Of a stretch of 55,674 nucleotides of DNA, positions 1-8,033 are shown in pieces. Source of the stretch: Oscillospiraceae bacterium (lineage in GTDB: Bacteria > Bacillota > Clostridia > Oscillospirales > Ruminococcaceae); assembly GCA_029007035.1 (NCBI GenBank), contig JAQXHC010000025.1, positions 1 through 55,674 on the forward strand, written 5' to 3'. How positions within the stretch are numbered: position 1 is the stretch's first letter; the number at the start of each line of letters is the position of its first letter. Made by a program: the position numbers and the translations under genes. The notes beneath the pieces were generated by a model. That model was not told the DNA's origin, ran no database searches, and saw only the letters and a list, made by a program, of their open reading frames with translations.

Positions 1-1
1 T

Positions 2-478
2 AAATACTCAAGAGGTCAATGTAAAACCTCGCACAGCGTAACCATAGAAAAAATGAATGCCGCTGTCATTGAGAAAATTAAATCCGATATTACGCAATCA
101 AATATTACTTTTGTTGCTAAAAAAACATCTGCCACTCAGACAGATAACATCAATGCTGTTCTGCTTGAAAAGGAATACAAAAAGCTTGAACGTGTAAAGG
201 AAGCATTTGAAGCTGGAATTGACACAATCGAAGAATACAAGATGAATAAAACCCGTATTCAAAAGCGTATTACTGAGCTTGAAGCTACTGTTCCGCAGCC
301 AAGTCAGGAAGAAATGATAGAACACTTCAAAGACAAAGCTAAACTTGTGATAAGCAAGATTTCATCTGAGGACTTTGCGGAAGACGATAAAAATTCGATG
401 CTTCGAGAATTGATTTCACATATCACCTTTAACAGAAAGAATATGTCTATCCAGATTACCTATTTGTCTCCGCTTTAA
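2..478 (+). CDS. Large serine recombinase, C-terminal fragment (5' end outside window)
   Basis: Open from the window edge with no start needed, so the gene continues to the left. The visible ~158 residues begin in the recombinase zinc-ribbon region (a QCKTSHSV stretch, one cysteine of the ribbon followed by the usual SH). They continue into the coiled-coil arm (KEYKKLERVKEAFEAGIDTI) and the C-terminal tail typical of large serine integrases of phages and integrative elements. The catalytic serine domain is not in view. The stop lies 16 bp from the truncated cotJC, the usual place for an integrase beside its attachment site. Family call is from recognition of the arm and tail; exact subfamily unknown. 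Confidence 0.85.
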   Translation, partial: KYSRGQCKTSHSVTIEKMNAAVIEKIKSDITQSNITFVAKKTSATQTDNINAVLLEKEYKKLERVKEAFEAGIDTIEEYKMNKTRIQKRITELEATVPQPSQEEMIEHFKDKAKLVISKISSEDFAEDDKNSMLRELISHITFNRKNMSIQITYLSPL

Positions 479-494
479 TTTTTTTACTCAGAAA

Positions 495-608
495 CTATAT
501 CTCTTTGGAGCTTAGACCGCCAAGTTGGGAGATTATAACTTTAGCAAGCTTTGCGTTGGGAGTTTTGATGTTTACAGGGTATTGAAGTTTTTTCTGATAC
601 TGCCACAT
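495..608 (-). pseudogene. cotJC: cotJC, spore coat manganese-catalase-like protein, truncated after ~31 family-like codons
   Basis: Starts with ATG at 608 behind an AGCTCC/GGAGCT ribosome site, 4 bp after the cotJB stop. The first residues, MWQYQKKLQYPVNIK, are the hallmark N-terminus of CotJC. Similarity holds through SQLGG, where the family normally continues GGPDGELAA. Here it becomes LSSKEI and stops, giving 37 residues instead of roughly 190. The rest of the manganese-catalase fold is absent. The break coincides with the end of the recombinase-bearing element on the left, so the remaining codons are expected at the far end of that element, outside the window. CotJC would otherwise be a coat or inner-coat protein made in the mother cell. 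Confidence 0.85.
506..526. other. Probable attachment-site junction between integrated element and cotJC
   Basis: On the minus strand the cotJC reading frame is family-like through the codons for Q-L-G-G and then diverges. The crossover must therefore lie at or just after the GGCGGT segment (about 512-522). On the other side are 16 noncoding bases and then the stop of a large serine recombinase. Large serine integrases exchange at a 2-bp core without long direct repeats, so the exact base cannot be fixed without the other junction. Confidence 0.6.
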
Positions 609-612
609 ACAA

Positions 613-861
613 TCAGCTCCTTTCCCATGGCCATGGTCCGTCAATCCATGACCAGTGCGACTCGTCATTACTCTGCTCAGGAGTAATCGGACCGTATTTC
701 TGAACGTATTCATTCTCCGCAGTTTCTTTCAGACTGCGATATTTATCAAACAAAGCCAGTGCACGGCGACAATTTGGATGTGTGTCGAGGTACAGATTAA
801 GTTCTCTGAGTGCAAAATCATATTGCTTAATTTTAATCATAAGCATTTTTCGTTCATTCAT
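613..861 (-). CDS. cotJB: Spore coat protein CotJB
   Basis: 82 residues, the usual CotJB length. It begins MNERKMLMIKIKQYDFALRELN and contains LYLDTHPNCRRAL and the C-terminal WIDGPWPWE signature, all characteristic of CotJB. A GGGAGG site precedes the ATG. The start overlaps the end of cotJA by 8 bp and the stop is 4 bp before cotJC, so the three are translationally coupled as in known cotJABC operons. CotJ proteins are assembled into the inner spore coat by the mother cell (family knowledge). Presence of this operon says the organism, or its recent ancestor, forms endospores. Confidence 0.93.
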   Translation of the reverse strand: MNERKMLMIKIKQYDFALRELNLYLDTHPNCRRALALFDKYRSLKETAENEYVQKYGPITPEQSNDESHWSWIDGPWPWERS

Positions 862-1117
862 TTTTATTACCTCCCATAAAAGGAAGATTCAGCTCCGGGA
901 AGAGCGTACCTGACGGCAATGCCTCTTCTTCGGAGTATACCTCATTCCACTGCTGGAACGGAACATAAGCCATTGCGAGCGGAGTGTTCTTTGGAAAACG
1001 GGAGGTATTTCCGTCGTTGCCGCTTCCGCCGTTATTTACGGGGGCATTATTACGAAGCATACTTTCCCTTTCTCTGAGAACCAATCCGTCCATATCATCA
1101 AACAGATTAAAGTTCAT
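854..1117 (-). CDS. cotJA: Spore coat associated protein CotJA
   Basis: 87 residues. The C-terminal half carries the CotJA pattern: LAMAYVPFQQWNEVYS followed by ALPSGTLFPELNLPF and a short hydrophilic end. The N-terminal ~45 residues are Asn/Gly-rich and poorly conserved. An AAAGGAG site lies 8 bp before the ATG. First gene of the cotJA-cotJB-cotJC operon, so a mother-cell promoter is expected in the ~160 bp upstream; I could not identify its boxes with confidence. Confidence 0.9.
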   Translation of the reverse strand: MNFNLFDDMDGLVLRERESMLRNNAPVNNGGSGNDGNTSRFPKNTPLAMAYVPFQQWNEVYSEEEALPSGTLFPELNLPFMGGNKNE

Positions 1118-1448
1118 TATATAAACTCCTTTCGGTGCATAAAGTCATGCGATATACCGGTTCATAAGCAGCTTCATCCTTTACGGAACATATTGCTGCA
1201 TCGGACCGATACACAGATATATTATTCAGACACATCTGAAATGGTGAAAAAAATGTTTGCTTCATACATCGATGGCAGTAAAAAATTATAGCGTGCAGAC
1301 CATGTCCGCACGCTATATCCATTATTTTAAAGAAGTATCATTTTTAAGGCAATACAGGAATCACGGGAAAGGCTGACTCTTTCCAGGAATCATTAACGTA
1401 GTATAAGTGAAATATTTGCAGTCAGGCTTAGCGTCAGCATAACCTGAA
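1118..1448. other. Intergenic region between cotJA and galE
   Basis: Holds the upstream region of the leftward cotJ operon and the galE terminator at 1281-1317. Near 1344 a TTAAGGCAATACAGGAA segment resembles one end of the dispersed intergenic repeat described elsewhere, but no matching second end was found. No convincing gene on either strand. Confidence 0.6.
1281..1317 (-). terminator. Rho-independent terminator downstream of galE
   Basis: A perfect 10-bp stem, TATAGCGTGC (1287-1296) with GCACGCTATA (1308-1317), encloses an 11-nt loop. On the minus strand it is followed by AATTTTTTAC. It sits ~130 bp after the galE stop and faces the same way. Confidence 0.85.
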
Positions 1449-2468
1449 TCAGCTCTTGTATCCCTGTGGATTATTCTTCTGCCAGTTCCACGTATCACGG
1501 CACATATCGGCGAGAGTCTTCTCAGTTTTCCAGCCGAGAATTTTAAATGCCTTATCTGCATTTGCGTAACTCTCAGGCAGATCGCCCGCGCGTCTCGGAC
1601 CGTAAACATGATTGATTCTGATACCGTTAACCTTTTCAAAGGTATCAACGATCTCTGTAACACTGTAAGGTGTACCCGTTCCGAGATTAAAAATCTCGGC
1701 TCCGCCGTTTCTGAGAATATAGTCGATTGCCTTAACATGACCCTTTGCGAGGTCAACAACGTGAATATAATCGCGGCGGCAGGTTCCGTCGGGAGTGTCG
1801 TAGTCATTCCCAAAAATCGTAAGCTTCTCGCGCCTGCCGACAGCAACCTGAGCCACATAGGGCATGAGGTTGTTCGGGATTCCCTGAGGGTCCTCACCGA
1901 TCCGGCCCGACTCATGCGCTCCGATCGGATTGAAATATCTGAGAAGAACGACTGAAAGCTCCTTATCAGCTTTGGCAGCATCTTCAAGAATCTGTTCCAT
2001 CATAACCTTTGTCCAGCCGTATGGATTTGTACACGTTCCCCGCTTCATCTCCTCGGTATATGGAACGGGATTTTCTTCACCGTATACGGTTGCACTGGAG
2101 GAGAAAATAATATTCTTAACGCTGTATCTGGTCATGCACTCCAGCAATGAAAGGGTTGTATCGATATTGTTACGGTAATATATAACAGGCTTGTCGACCG
2201 ACTCCCCTACCGCTTTCAGCCCTGCAAAATGGATAACCGCGTCAATTTTATTTTCGCTGAAAACCGTTTCAAGCTTCACGGAATCTTTAATGTCAAGCTC
2301 ATATACCTTAACGGACTGTCCGGTAATTTCCTCAACTCTTCTTACCGCCTCAGGACAGCTGTTGGAATAATTATCAGCAATAATAACGTCATATCCTGAG
2401 TTCAGCAGTTCAACCGCTGTATGAGATCCTATATAGCCGGCGCCTCCGGCAAGTAAAATTGTACTCAT
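1449..2468 (-). CDS. galE: UDP-glucose 4-epimerase
   Basis: 339 residues from the ATG at 2468; a longer frame adds 19 residues without family match. The extended SDR fold is evident: the NAD-binding GGAGYIGSH near the N-terminus, a SSSATVYGE segment, and the YGWTK catalytic Tyr-Lys pair, followed by RYFNPIGAHESG and the C-terminal sugar-binding half. It interconverts UDP-glucose and UDP-galactose for galactose use and for surface polysaccharide precursors. Ribosome site GAGGGG is rather far (~12 bp) from the start. It lies 90 bp downstream of metG on the same strand and may be read through from it. Confidence 0.96.
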   Translation of the reverse strand: MSTILLAGGAGYIGSHTAVELLNSGYDVIIADNYSNSCPEAVRRVEEITGQSVKVYELDIKDSVKLETVFSENKIDAVIHFAGLKAVGESVDKPVIYYRNNIDTTLSLLECMTRYSVKNIIFSSSATVYGEENPVPYTEEMKRGTCTNPYGWTKVMMEQILEDAAKADKELSVVLLRYFNPIGAHESGRIGEDPQGIPNNLMPYVAQVAVGRREKLTIFGNDYDTPDGTCRRDYIHVVDLAKGHVKAIDYILRNGGAEIFNLGTGTPYSVTEIVDTFEKVNGIRINHVYGPRRAGDLPESYANADKAFKILGWKTEKTLADMCRDTWNWQKNNPQGYKS

Positions 2469-2558
2469 ATTCTTTTTAACCCCTCGTTTAAAACTCAAGT
2501 CAACACCGCACAAAATACATCGCACGGTTTTGTACGGTATTTTCTTAAAAAATCCGAA

Positions 2559-4517
2559 TTATCTGATTTTGGCACCAACGGGAATACTGTCGTCTACGAA
2601 AATGACCTTGCAGCCTCCGTCACTCGTGTCGGCAGCACAAATCATTCCGAAGCTGTCAACTCCACAGAGCTTGCACGGCTTCAGATTGGCGATAAGCTGA
2701 ACCTTTCTGCCGATTAAATCCTCGGGGGCATAATACTGTGCAATTCCCGAAACGACCTGACGGCCGCCCATACCGTCGTCCAGCTGCAGACAGAGAAGCT
2801 TCTTGGATTTCTTTACCTTCTCGCAGGCGGTTACCTTTGCCACTCTGATTTCAACCTTTGCAAAATCATCAATTGTGATTTCGGGAGCGAGTTCGATTAC
2901 TTCACCCTTTTCCTCAGCGGAAAGATTCGCCTTGGCGCTCTCCATATTTTTCTGAATAATTGAGTTCAGTTCCTCGATTTCCTTTTCCACATCAATTCTC
3001 GGAAACAGTATCTCACCCTTGTGAACCGTCACATCTGCTGGAAGCACACCGAATTCAGAAAGCTTTGCATATTCAACATCAGTCTCTGAAGCTCCGATCT
3101 GCTCCCATACCTTAGGCATTGTCTCAGGCATGAACGGCGAGAGGAGCGCGGAAACTATACGTATTCCGTCCAGAAGATTATACAGAACCGCTGCAAGTCT
3201 TGGCTTTTTGGTTTCATCCTTACCCAGCTTCCATGGCTCGGTTTCATCGATGTACTTATTTGCGCGGTCAACAGCCTTGAATATTTCCTCAAGCGCCTGC
3301 TTGATTTTTGTTTCGTTCATTGCCTGTTCAACATTGGCAAATGCACCCAGAACAACGGCTCTGAAATCGTCGTCGATATCAGCAGTTTCGCGCTCTGTGG
3401 GCAGAGTTCCGCCAAAATACTTATCTGCCATAGCAACGGTACGGGAAACAAGATTTCCGAAACCATTCGCAAGGTCTGAATTTATACGGTTGATCATTAT
3501 TTCATTTGAGAAAGAGCTGTCTGCTCCGAGGGCCATTTCCCTAAGAATGTGATAACGGATAGCGTCGCAGCCATAACGCTCGCCCAGAACAAAAGGATCA
3601 ACTACATTGCCCAAAGATTTGCTCATTTTCTCGCCGTTGAAAGTAATCCAGCCGTGAACAGCAAGATGCTTAGGCAGCGGCAAATCAAGAGCCATAAGAA
3701 TTGCAGGCCAGATAATAGCATGAAAACGCATAATGTCCTTGGCAACCATGTGAACGTCCGCAGGCCAGTATTTCGCAAAATCATCATGGGCGTCGTTTTC
3801 ATATCCAAGGGCGGTAATGTAGTTTGAAAGCGCGTCAATCCATACGTAGACCACATGACCCTCATCGAAGCTTACAGGAACTCCCCACTTGAAAGTTGTA
3901 CGGGAAACACACAAATCTTCAAGACCGGGTTTTATGAAGTTGTTGACCAGTTCAGCTGCTCTGGTTTTCGGGCGGAGATAATCAGTCTCGGTGAGGAGCT
4001 TCTCGATACGGTCGGCAAAGGGGGACATCTTGAAGAAATAGGCTTCTTCCCTTGCGAAAGCAACAGGACGGTGACATTCGGGGCAGCATCCGTTTTCGTC
4101 CAGCTGTGAATCAGTCCAGAAGCTCTCGCACGGAGTACAGTATTTGCCGGAATATTCGCCTTTATAAATATAGCCCTTATCATAAAGAGCCTTGAAAATA
4201 CGCTGTACGGCCTCTACATGATAGTCGTCGGTAGTGCGTATATAACGGTCGTAGCTAATATTCATATATTTCCAGAGGCTCTTGAATTTCTCAACGACCT
4301 CGTCAACAAATTCCTTGGGAGTAACTCCCTTTTCGGCGGCTTTCTGCTCGATTTTGAGACCGTGTTCGTCAGTACCTGTGAGGAACATTACGTCGCAGCC
4401 CTGCATTCGTTTGAAACGGGCAATAGAATCGCAGGCAACCGTTGTATAGCAGTGTCCGATATGGGGATTTCCGGAAGGATAGTAAATAGGAGTTGTAATA
4501 TAAAATTTTTCAGGCAT
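2559..4517 (-). CDS. metG: Methionyl-tRNA synthetase with C-terminal tRNA-binding domain
   Basis: 652 residues. The class I catalytic core shows the HIGH motif as PHIGH near the N-terminus, a zinc knuckle (CTPC and CPEC) around residues 128-145, and the KMSKSLGN motif near residue 300. A helical anticodon-binding domain follows. The last ~105 residues form an OB-fold tRNA-binding (EMAP II/Trbp111) domain, starting near ITIDDFAKVEIRVAKV, as in dimeric MetRS enzymes. It charges tRNA-Met with methionine. Start supported by GGAGCG 9 bp upstream. A good sigma-A promoter lies just upstream. No T-box elements are visible in the leader. Confidence 0.97.
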   Translation of the reverse strand: MPEKFYITTPIYYPSGNPHIGHCYTTVACDSIARFKRMQGCDVMFLTGTDEHGLKIEQKAAEKGVTPKEFVDEVVEKFKSLWKYMNISYDRYIRTTDDYHVEAVQRIFKALYDKGYIYKGEYSGKYCTPCESFWTDSQLDENGCCPECHRPVAFAREEAYFFKMSPFADRIEKLLTETDYLRPKTRAAELVNNFIKPGLEDLCVSRTTFKWGVPVSFDEGHVVYVWIDALSNYITALGYENDAHDDFAKYWPADVHMVAKDIMRFHAIIWPAILMALDLPLPKHLAVHGWITFNGEKMSKSLGNVVDPFVLGERYGCDAIRYHILREMALGADSSFSNEIMINRINSDLANGFGNLVSRTVAMADKYFGGTLPTERETADIDDDFRAVVLGAFANVEQAMNETKIKQALEEIFKAVDRANKYIDETEPWKLGKDETKKPRLAAVLYNLLDGIRIVSALLSPFMPETMPKVWEQIGASETDVEYAKLSEFGVLPADVTVHKGEILFPRIDVEKEIEELNSIIQKNMESAKANLSAEEKGEVIELAPEITIDDFAKVEIRVAKVTACEKVKKSKKLLCLQLDDGMGGRQVVSGIAQYYAPEDLIGRKVQLIANLKPCKLCGVDSFGMICAADTSDGGCKVIFVDDSIPVGAKIR

Positions 4518-4570
4518 AAAAATCGCTCCGATCGTTGAAATTAGCCTGCTAATGAAACAGGCTTACAGAT

Positions 4571-4599
4571 ATTATAACATATTTCAGGAAATTTGTCAC
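4571..4599 (-). promoter_or_regulatory. Sigma-A type promoter for metG
   Basis: Minus strand reads GTGACA (4594-4599), a 17-bp spacer, then a perfect TATAAT (4571-4576), about 55 bp upstream of the metG start. Between promoter and gene a small hairpin (AGCCTG/CAGGCT, 4544-4564) lies in the leader; no riboswitch or T-box motif was recognised. Confidence 0.75.
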
Positions 4600-4689
4600 G
4601 CTTTTTTAGAAATTTTATCCCTTCATGGGGAATATAGCCAACTGCACACTGAACAGATTGTATTATATGCCGAAATAATGGCGTATTTA

Positions 4690-4718
4690 TTGAAATACCC
4701 ATAATTATATGTTATAAT
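4690..4718 (+). promoter_or_regulatory. Sigma-A type promoter for the lipoprotein-radA unit
   Basis: TTGAAA (4690-4695), 17-bp spacer, TATAAT (4713-4718), about 50 bp before the lipoprotein start. Divergent from the metG promoter ~90 bp away. Confidence 0.75.
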
Positions 4719-4769
4719 AATAAAATAGATTTATACATAACAAAATAATTTAAAACGGAGGATTTTATC

Positions 4770-5837
4770 ATGAAAAAAATACTGGCAGCAACACTTCTCG
4801 CGGCAATCGCAGCTGCTTCAATGACCGGCTGCAAGGATAAGCTTGACGGCAAATACGACCTCTGCAACGAAAACGGAGACAAGCTTGCCACAATCGAATT
4901 CGAGGACGAGGATTTCAAGCTCAGAACCGATGATCAAAAATATAAAGGCGACTTTGAAATTATTGAAAACGGCAAAATCGACATGAACTTCAAAGACGAT
5001 GATCTCGATGATAACTGCGGAGGAAAACAGAGTTACAAGCTGTTTGACAAAACAGGAATATATATCGAGGACGTGTCCGCAGAAATGGAAAATCAGCTGT
5101 TAAAAGATTATTCCGTACAGCTTTATAAGGCAATAAACAGCGTTCTTGTTGAACTTGACGAGCTTGACGAGCTTGATACCGACTATTTCTTATACTCCAC
5201 AAATAAGGACTACATAAGCGGAAACGTATCCGACGACTTTGCCAAAACTCTCGATAAAAATATCAAGAATTATTTTGACGACTACGGCAAATATGACTTC
5301 ATTGCCAGAATATCCAACGGAGTATGCGGATACGCTGTTGCTGCCAATGGCTTTGACAGTAAAGACCTTTTCTGCTATGATGAAGATACGCTCGACGGGC
5401 TTAAAGATGATTACGGTGATACTCTCAGCGAAATCGGCGGCGCACTTAAAACCGAAATGGAGTCTTTTGTACTTTATGAAGCCTTCAACGATGCTCTGGA
5501 TGATCTGGACTTCGACGAATACCCAATCTTCCTTTTCTCATCGGACGACAGTTACAACACGAGTTGGGACTACAGTGACGGAGTAAAGGCTCTTGACAGC
5601 AGCTTTATATCCGAATTAGACCAAGCGATAAGGGAATATTATGAAGACTATGACAACTGTGAATTTGTGGCGCTTATGAGCTATGGAGAATGTGTATATC
5701 TTTTCAGCGCTGAAAGCTTTGACACCGATGAAGTCTACGGATATCCGGAAAACTATGTTGAATCCGTTATGGAAGAAGCAGACGCTGAAAATTTAAAAGA
5801 CATCGCTGAATATTTCAAGGAACTGGTAGAGGAATAA
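4770..5837 (+). CDS. Acidic lipoprotein with an internal duplication
   Basis: 355 residues. A lipoprotein signal (MKKILAATLLAAIAAASMTGC) places Cys21 at the membrane surface. A short domain (to ~residue 100) comes first, rich in Asp/Lys. Two related ~115-residue units follow: the first around LYKAINSVLVELDELDEL..YFLYSTN, the second around LYEAFNDALDDLDFDEY..FLFSSDD. Both contain an F-IA or F-VAL beta segment before -G-C-Y. The protein is strongly acidic. No enzymatic motif seen. GGAGG ribosome site at 4757-4761. radA begins only 10 bp downstream, so they are likely co-transcribed. I do not recognise the family. Confidence 0.85.
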   Translation: MKKILAATLLAAIAAASMTGCKDKLDGKYDLCNENGDKLATIEFEDEDFKLRTDDQKYKGDFEIIENGKIDMNFKDDDLDDNCGGKQSYKLFDKTGIYIEDVSAEMENQLLKDYSVQLYKAINSVLVELDELDELDTDYFLYSTNKDYISGNVSDDFAKTLDKNIKNYFDDYGKYDFIARISNGVCGYAVAANGFDSKDLFCYDEDTLDGLKDDYGDTLSEIGGALKTEMESFVLYEAFNDALDDLDFDEYPIFLFSSDDSYNTSWDYSDGVKALDSSFISELDQAIREYYEDYDNCEFVALMSYGECVYLFSAESFDTDEVYGYPENYVESVMEEADAENLKDIAEYFKELVEE

Positions 5838-5847
5838 TAAAAACCTT

Positions 5848-7215
5848 ATGGCAAAATCAAAATATATTTACATCTGTAACCAATGCGGCTACGAAAGCTC
5901 GAAATGGAACGGGAAGTGTCCCTCCTGCGGCGCATGGAACAGCTTTGAGGAAGAACTGGCGGAGAGAAGTTCTCCGTCGGCTTCATCGACGGGTATGGTT
6001 CATGACCTCTCCGACAGTATTCTTGAGCTTGAAAACATCGGAACAGACGATGATATACGCTACGATACAGGGCTTGCCGAGCTGAACAGAGTACTCGGCG
6101 GCGGTCTTGTTAAAGGCTCGATAGTTCTGCTCGGCGGCGAACCCGGTATCGGAAAAAGTACGATACTCCTGCAAATCTGCCAGTTTCTCGGTGAAGATCA
6201 TTCGGTTCTATACGTATCGGGAGAAGAATCGGCTCGTCAGATAAAGCTTCGTGCAGAGCGCCTCGGAGTCGATACCGAAAATCTTTACATTCTGACCTCG
6301 ACCGATGCGGAAGCCGTTGCGGAAACGATTTCATCCTGCACTCCGGATATAGCCATCATCGATTCGATCCAGACAATGTGTATCAGCCGTATTACATCCA
6401 GTCCCGGCAGTCTCACGCAGGTCAGAGAATGTACGAATATGTTTATGCACACTGCCAAATCAAAAGAAATCCCTATAATTATCGTCGGTCATGTCAACAA
6501 GGACGGAGCTATTGCCGGACCTAAGGTCATGGAGCATATCGTTGACGCTGTGCTCTATTTTGAGGGCGAACGTCACCAGAGCTACCGGATGCTCAGGGCA
6601 GTCAAGAACCGATTCGGCTCAACAAACGAAATCGGTGTTTTCGAAATGCTCGACAAGGGTCTTGCAGAGGTGGAAAATCCCTCGCAGATGCTTCTTTCAG
6701 GCAGACCGCACAATGTCTCGGGAACGTGCGTCGCCTGTATAATTGAGGGCAGCCGTCCGATTCTCGCAGAGGTTCAGGCTCTCGCCGCAAAGACGGGATA
6801 TTCTGCTCCGAGGCGAATGGTCACCGGATTTGATTTTAACAGACTGAATATCATTATTGCTGTGCTTGAAAAACGTCTCGGGATATATATGGGGTCTCTC
6901 GATGTTTACCTCAACATCGTCGGCGGATTCAGATTTGACGAACCGGCAGGCGACCTTGCCGTTGCAATGGCAATATACTCGGGAGTTATGGACAAGCCCA
7001 TTGACGAGGAACTCATCGCATTCGGTGAAATCGGACTCGGAGGAGAAGTACGCTCTGTTTCTCACGTACCGCAGCGGCTGAAAGAGGCGGAACGCATGGG
7101 ATTCAAACGATGCGTTATCCCTGCACAGTCAATGAAAAGCATCAATCCCAATGATTACGAAATTGAAATAATCCCGGCAGGTTCACTGAAAAAAGCATTT
7201 GACGTCATTGTTTAA
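5848..7215 (+). CDS. radA: DNA repair protein RadA (Sms)
   Basis: 455 residues, full length. The N-terminal zinc finger has Cys10, Cys13, Cys24 and Cys27 (CNQCG...CPSCG). A RecA-like ATPase follows with Walker A GEPGIGKST at ~97-105 and Walker B IAIIDSIQ. The RadA-specific KNRFG motif (VKNRFGSTNEIGVFEM) comes next, then a C-terminal Lon-protease-like domain ending GLGGEVRSVSHVPQRL. RadA is a hexameric helicase that drives branch migration during recombinational repair. Follows the lipoprotein gene by 10 bp. Confidence 0.97.
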   Translation: MAKSKYIYICNQCGYESSKWNGKCPSCGAWNSFEEELAERSSPSASSTGMVHDLSDSILELENIGTDDDIRYDTGLAELNRVLGGGLVKGSIVLLGGEPGIGKSTILLQICQFLGEDHSVLYVSGEESARQIKLRAERLGVDTENLYILTSTDAEAVAETISSCTPDIAIIDSIQTMCISRITSSPGSLTQVRECTNMFMHTAKSKEIPIIIVGHVNKDGAIAGPKVMEHIVDAVLYFEGERHQSYRMLRAVKNRFGSTNEIGVFEMLDKGLAEVENPSQMLLSGRPHNVSGTCVACIIEGSRPILAEVQALAAKTGYSAPRRMVTGFDFNRLNIIIAVLEKRLGIYMGSLDVYLNIVGGFRFDEPAGDLAVAMAIYSGVMDKPIDEELIAFGEIGLGGEVRSVSHVPQRLKEAERMGFKRCVIPAQSMKSINPNDYEIEIIPAGSLKKAFDVIV

Positions 7216-7369
7216 CAAGAATATCACAATACAGACTTCAGCTGTTGATTGTGAGATATCGCCTGAAGCCACATTGCTCGGCGGACAGTTTGTTCTAAAA
7301 TTATTATACATAACCGACAAATAATGACATAATATTTTGTAAAATATTACCTATCTTTTCAAAAAAATA

Positions 7370-7398
7370 TAGACATTCACAGAAAAATAAGGTATAAT
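7370..7398 (+). promoter_or_regulatory. Sigma-A type promoter for rsmD-coaD
   Basis: TAGACA (7370-7375), 17-bp spacer, TATAAT (7393-7398), ~70 bp before the rsmD start. The preceding 7216-7369 holds overlapping weak inverted repeats (CACAAT/ATTGTG, CTTCAG/CTGAAG) but no clear U-tract terminator for radA. Confidence 0.7.
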
Positions 7399-7471
7399 TA
7401 TATCATCATCTGCGGCTTGAATTTTTCAGCCGTAAGAACCATTGCAAAACGCAGAATTCGGAGTTGATACA

Positions 7472-8029
7472 ATGAGAGTAATTACAGGCATCGCTCGGGG
7501 CAGAAAGCTTACAGCTCCGGAAGGCCTTGACGTACGCCCTACAACGGACAAGGTCAAGGAGGGAATTTTCTCGGCTGTTCAGTTTGAGCTTGAAGGAGCT
7601 TATGTCCTTGACCTCTTTGCAGGAAGCGGTCAGCTCGGTATTGAAGCCCTCAGCAGAGGGGCAAAACGTGCAATTTTCATTGACAGCTCCGTAAAATCGA
7701 TAAAATGTATAAACGATAACCTCCGTGTTACTAAACTTGACAAATACGCAGAGGTCATTAACCGCGACAGCTACGATTATATCCGCCTTACAGCGAGAAC
7801 TTTCGATATGATTTTTCTCGATCCGCCGTATCATTTCGGTCACATAGACCGCGTACTTCCTCTTGCCGCCGAAAAACTCAACAAAGGCGGCTGCATCGTA
7901 TGCGAATATGAATCGGAAGCTGATGCTCCGTCTGCTCCCGAGGGAATGTACCTGCGGAAAATCTATAAATACGGAAGAATTAACGCTGCTATTTTCTGCT
8001 CAGATGCAGAGGACGACGGGGAGGTTTGA
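7472..8029 (+). CDS. rsmD: 16S rRNA (guanine966-N2)-methyltransferase RsmD
   Basis: 185 residues from ATG 7472, which has GGAG 8 bp upstream; the frame also opens 10 codons earlier without family match. Starts MRVITGIARGRKL, as the family does. The SAM-binding motif I is VLDLFAGSGQLGIEALSRGA and the catalytic motif IV is FLDPPY. It methylates G966 of 16S rRNA in the 30S subunit. The stop is 4 bp before coaD, the usual rsmD-coaD pairing in Firmicutes. Confidence 0.95.
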   Translation: MRVITGIARGRKLTAPEGLDVRPTTDKVKEGIFSAVQFELEGAYVLDLFAGSGQLGIEALSRGAKRAIFIDSSVKSIKCINDNLRVTKLDKYAEVINRDSYDYIRLTARTFDMIFLDPPYHFGHIDRVLPLAAEKLNKGGCIVCEYESEADAPSAPEGMYLRKIYKYGRINAAIFCSDAEDDGEV

Positions 8030-8033
8030 ACAA

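Noticed and set aside
1361..1987. Open frame of 208 codons on the minus strand overlapping galE
   Set aside because: It is an alternate frame of galE, Arg/Ser-rich with no family likeness; galE is certain here.
3130..3552. 140-codon plus-strand frame inside metG
   Set aside because: Antisense shadow of the synthetase with no ribosome site or family likeness.
4518..4570. Hairpin in the metG leader considered as a T-box
   Set aside because: Leader is only ~50 nt with no specifier loop, no T-box sequence and no terminator.
7216..7369. Overlapping inverted repeats after radA considered as a further copy of the dispersed repeat
   Set aside because: Neither end matches the GGCAATACCGC consensus and no U-tract makes it a terminator.
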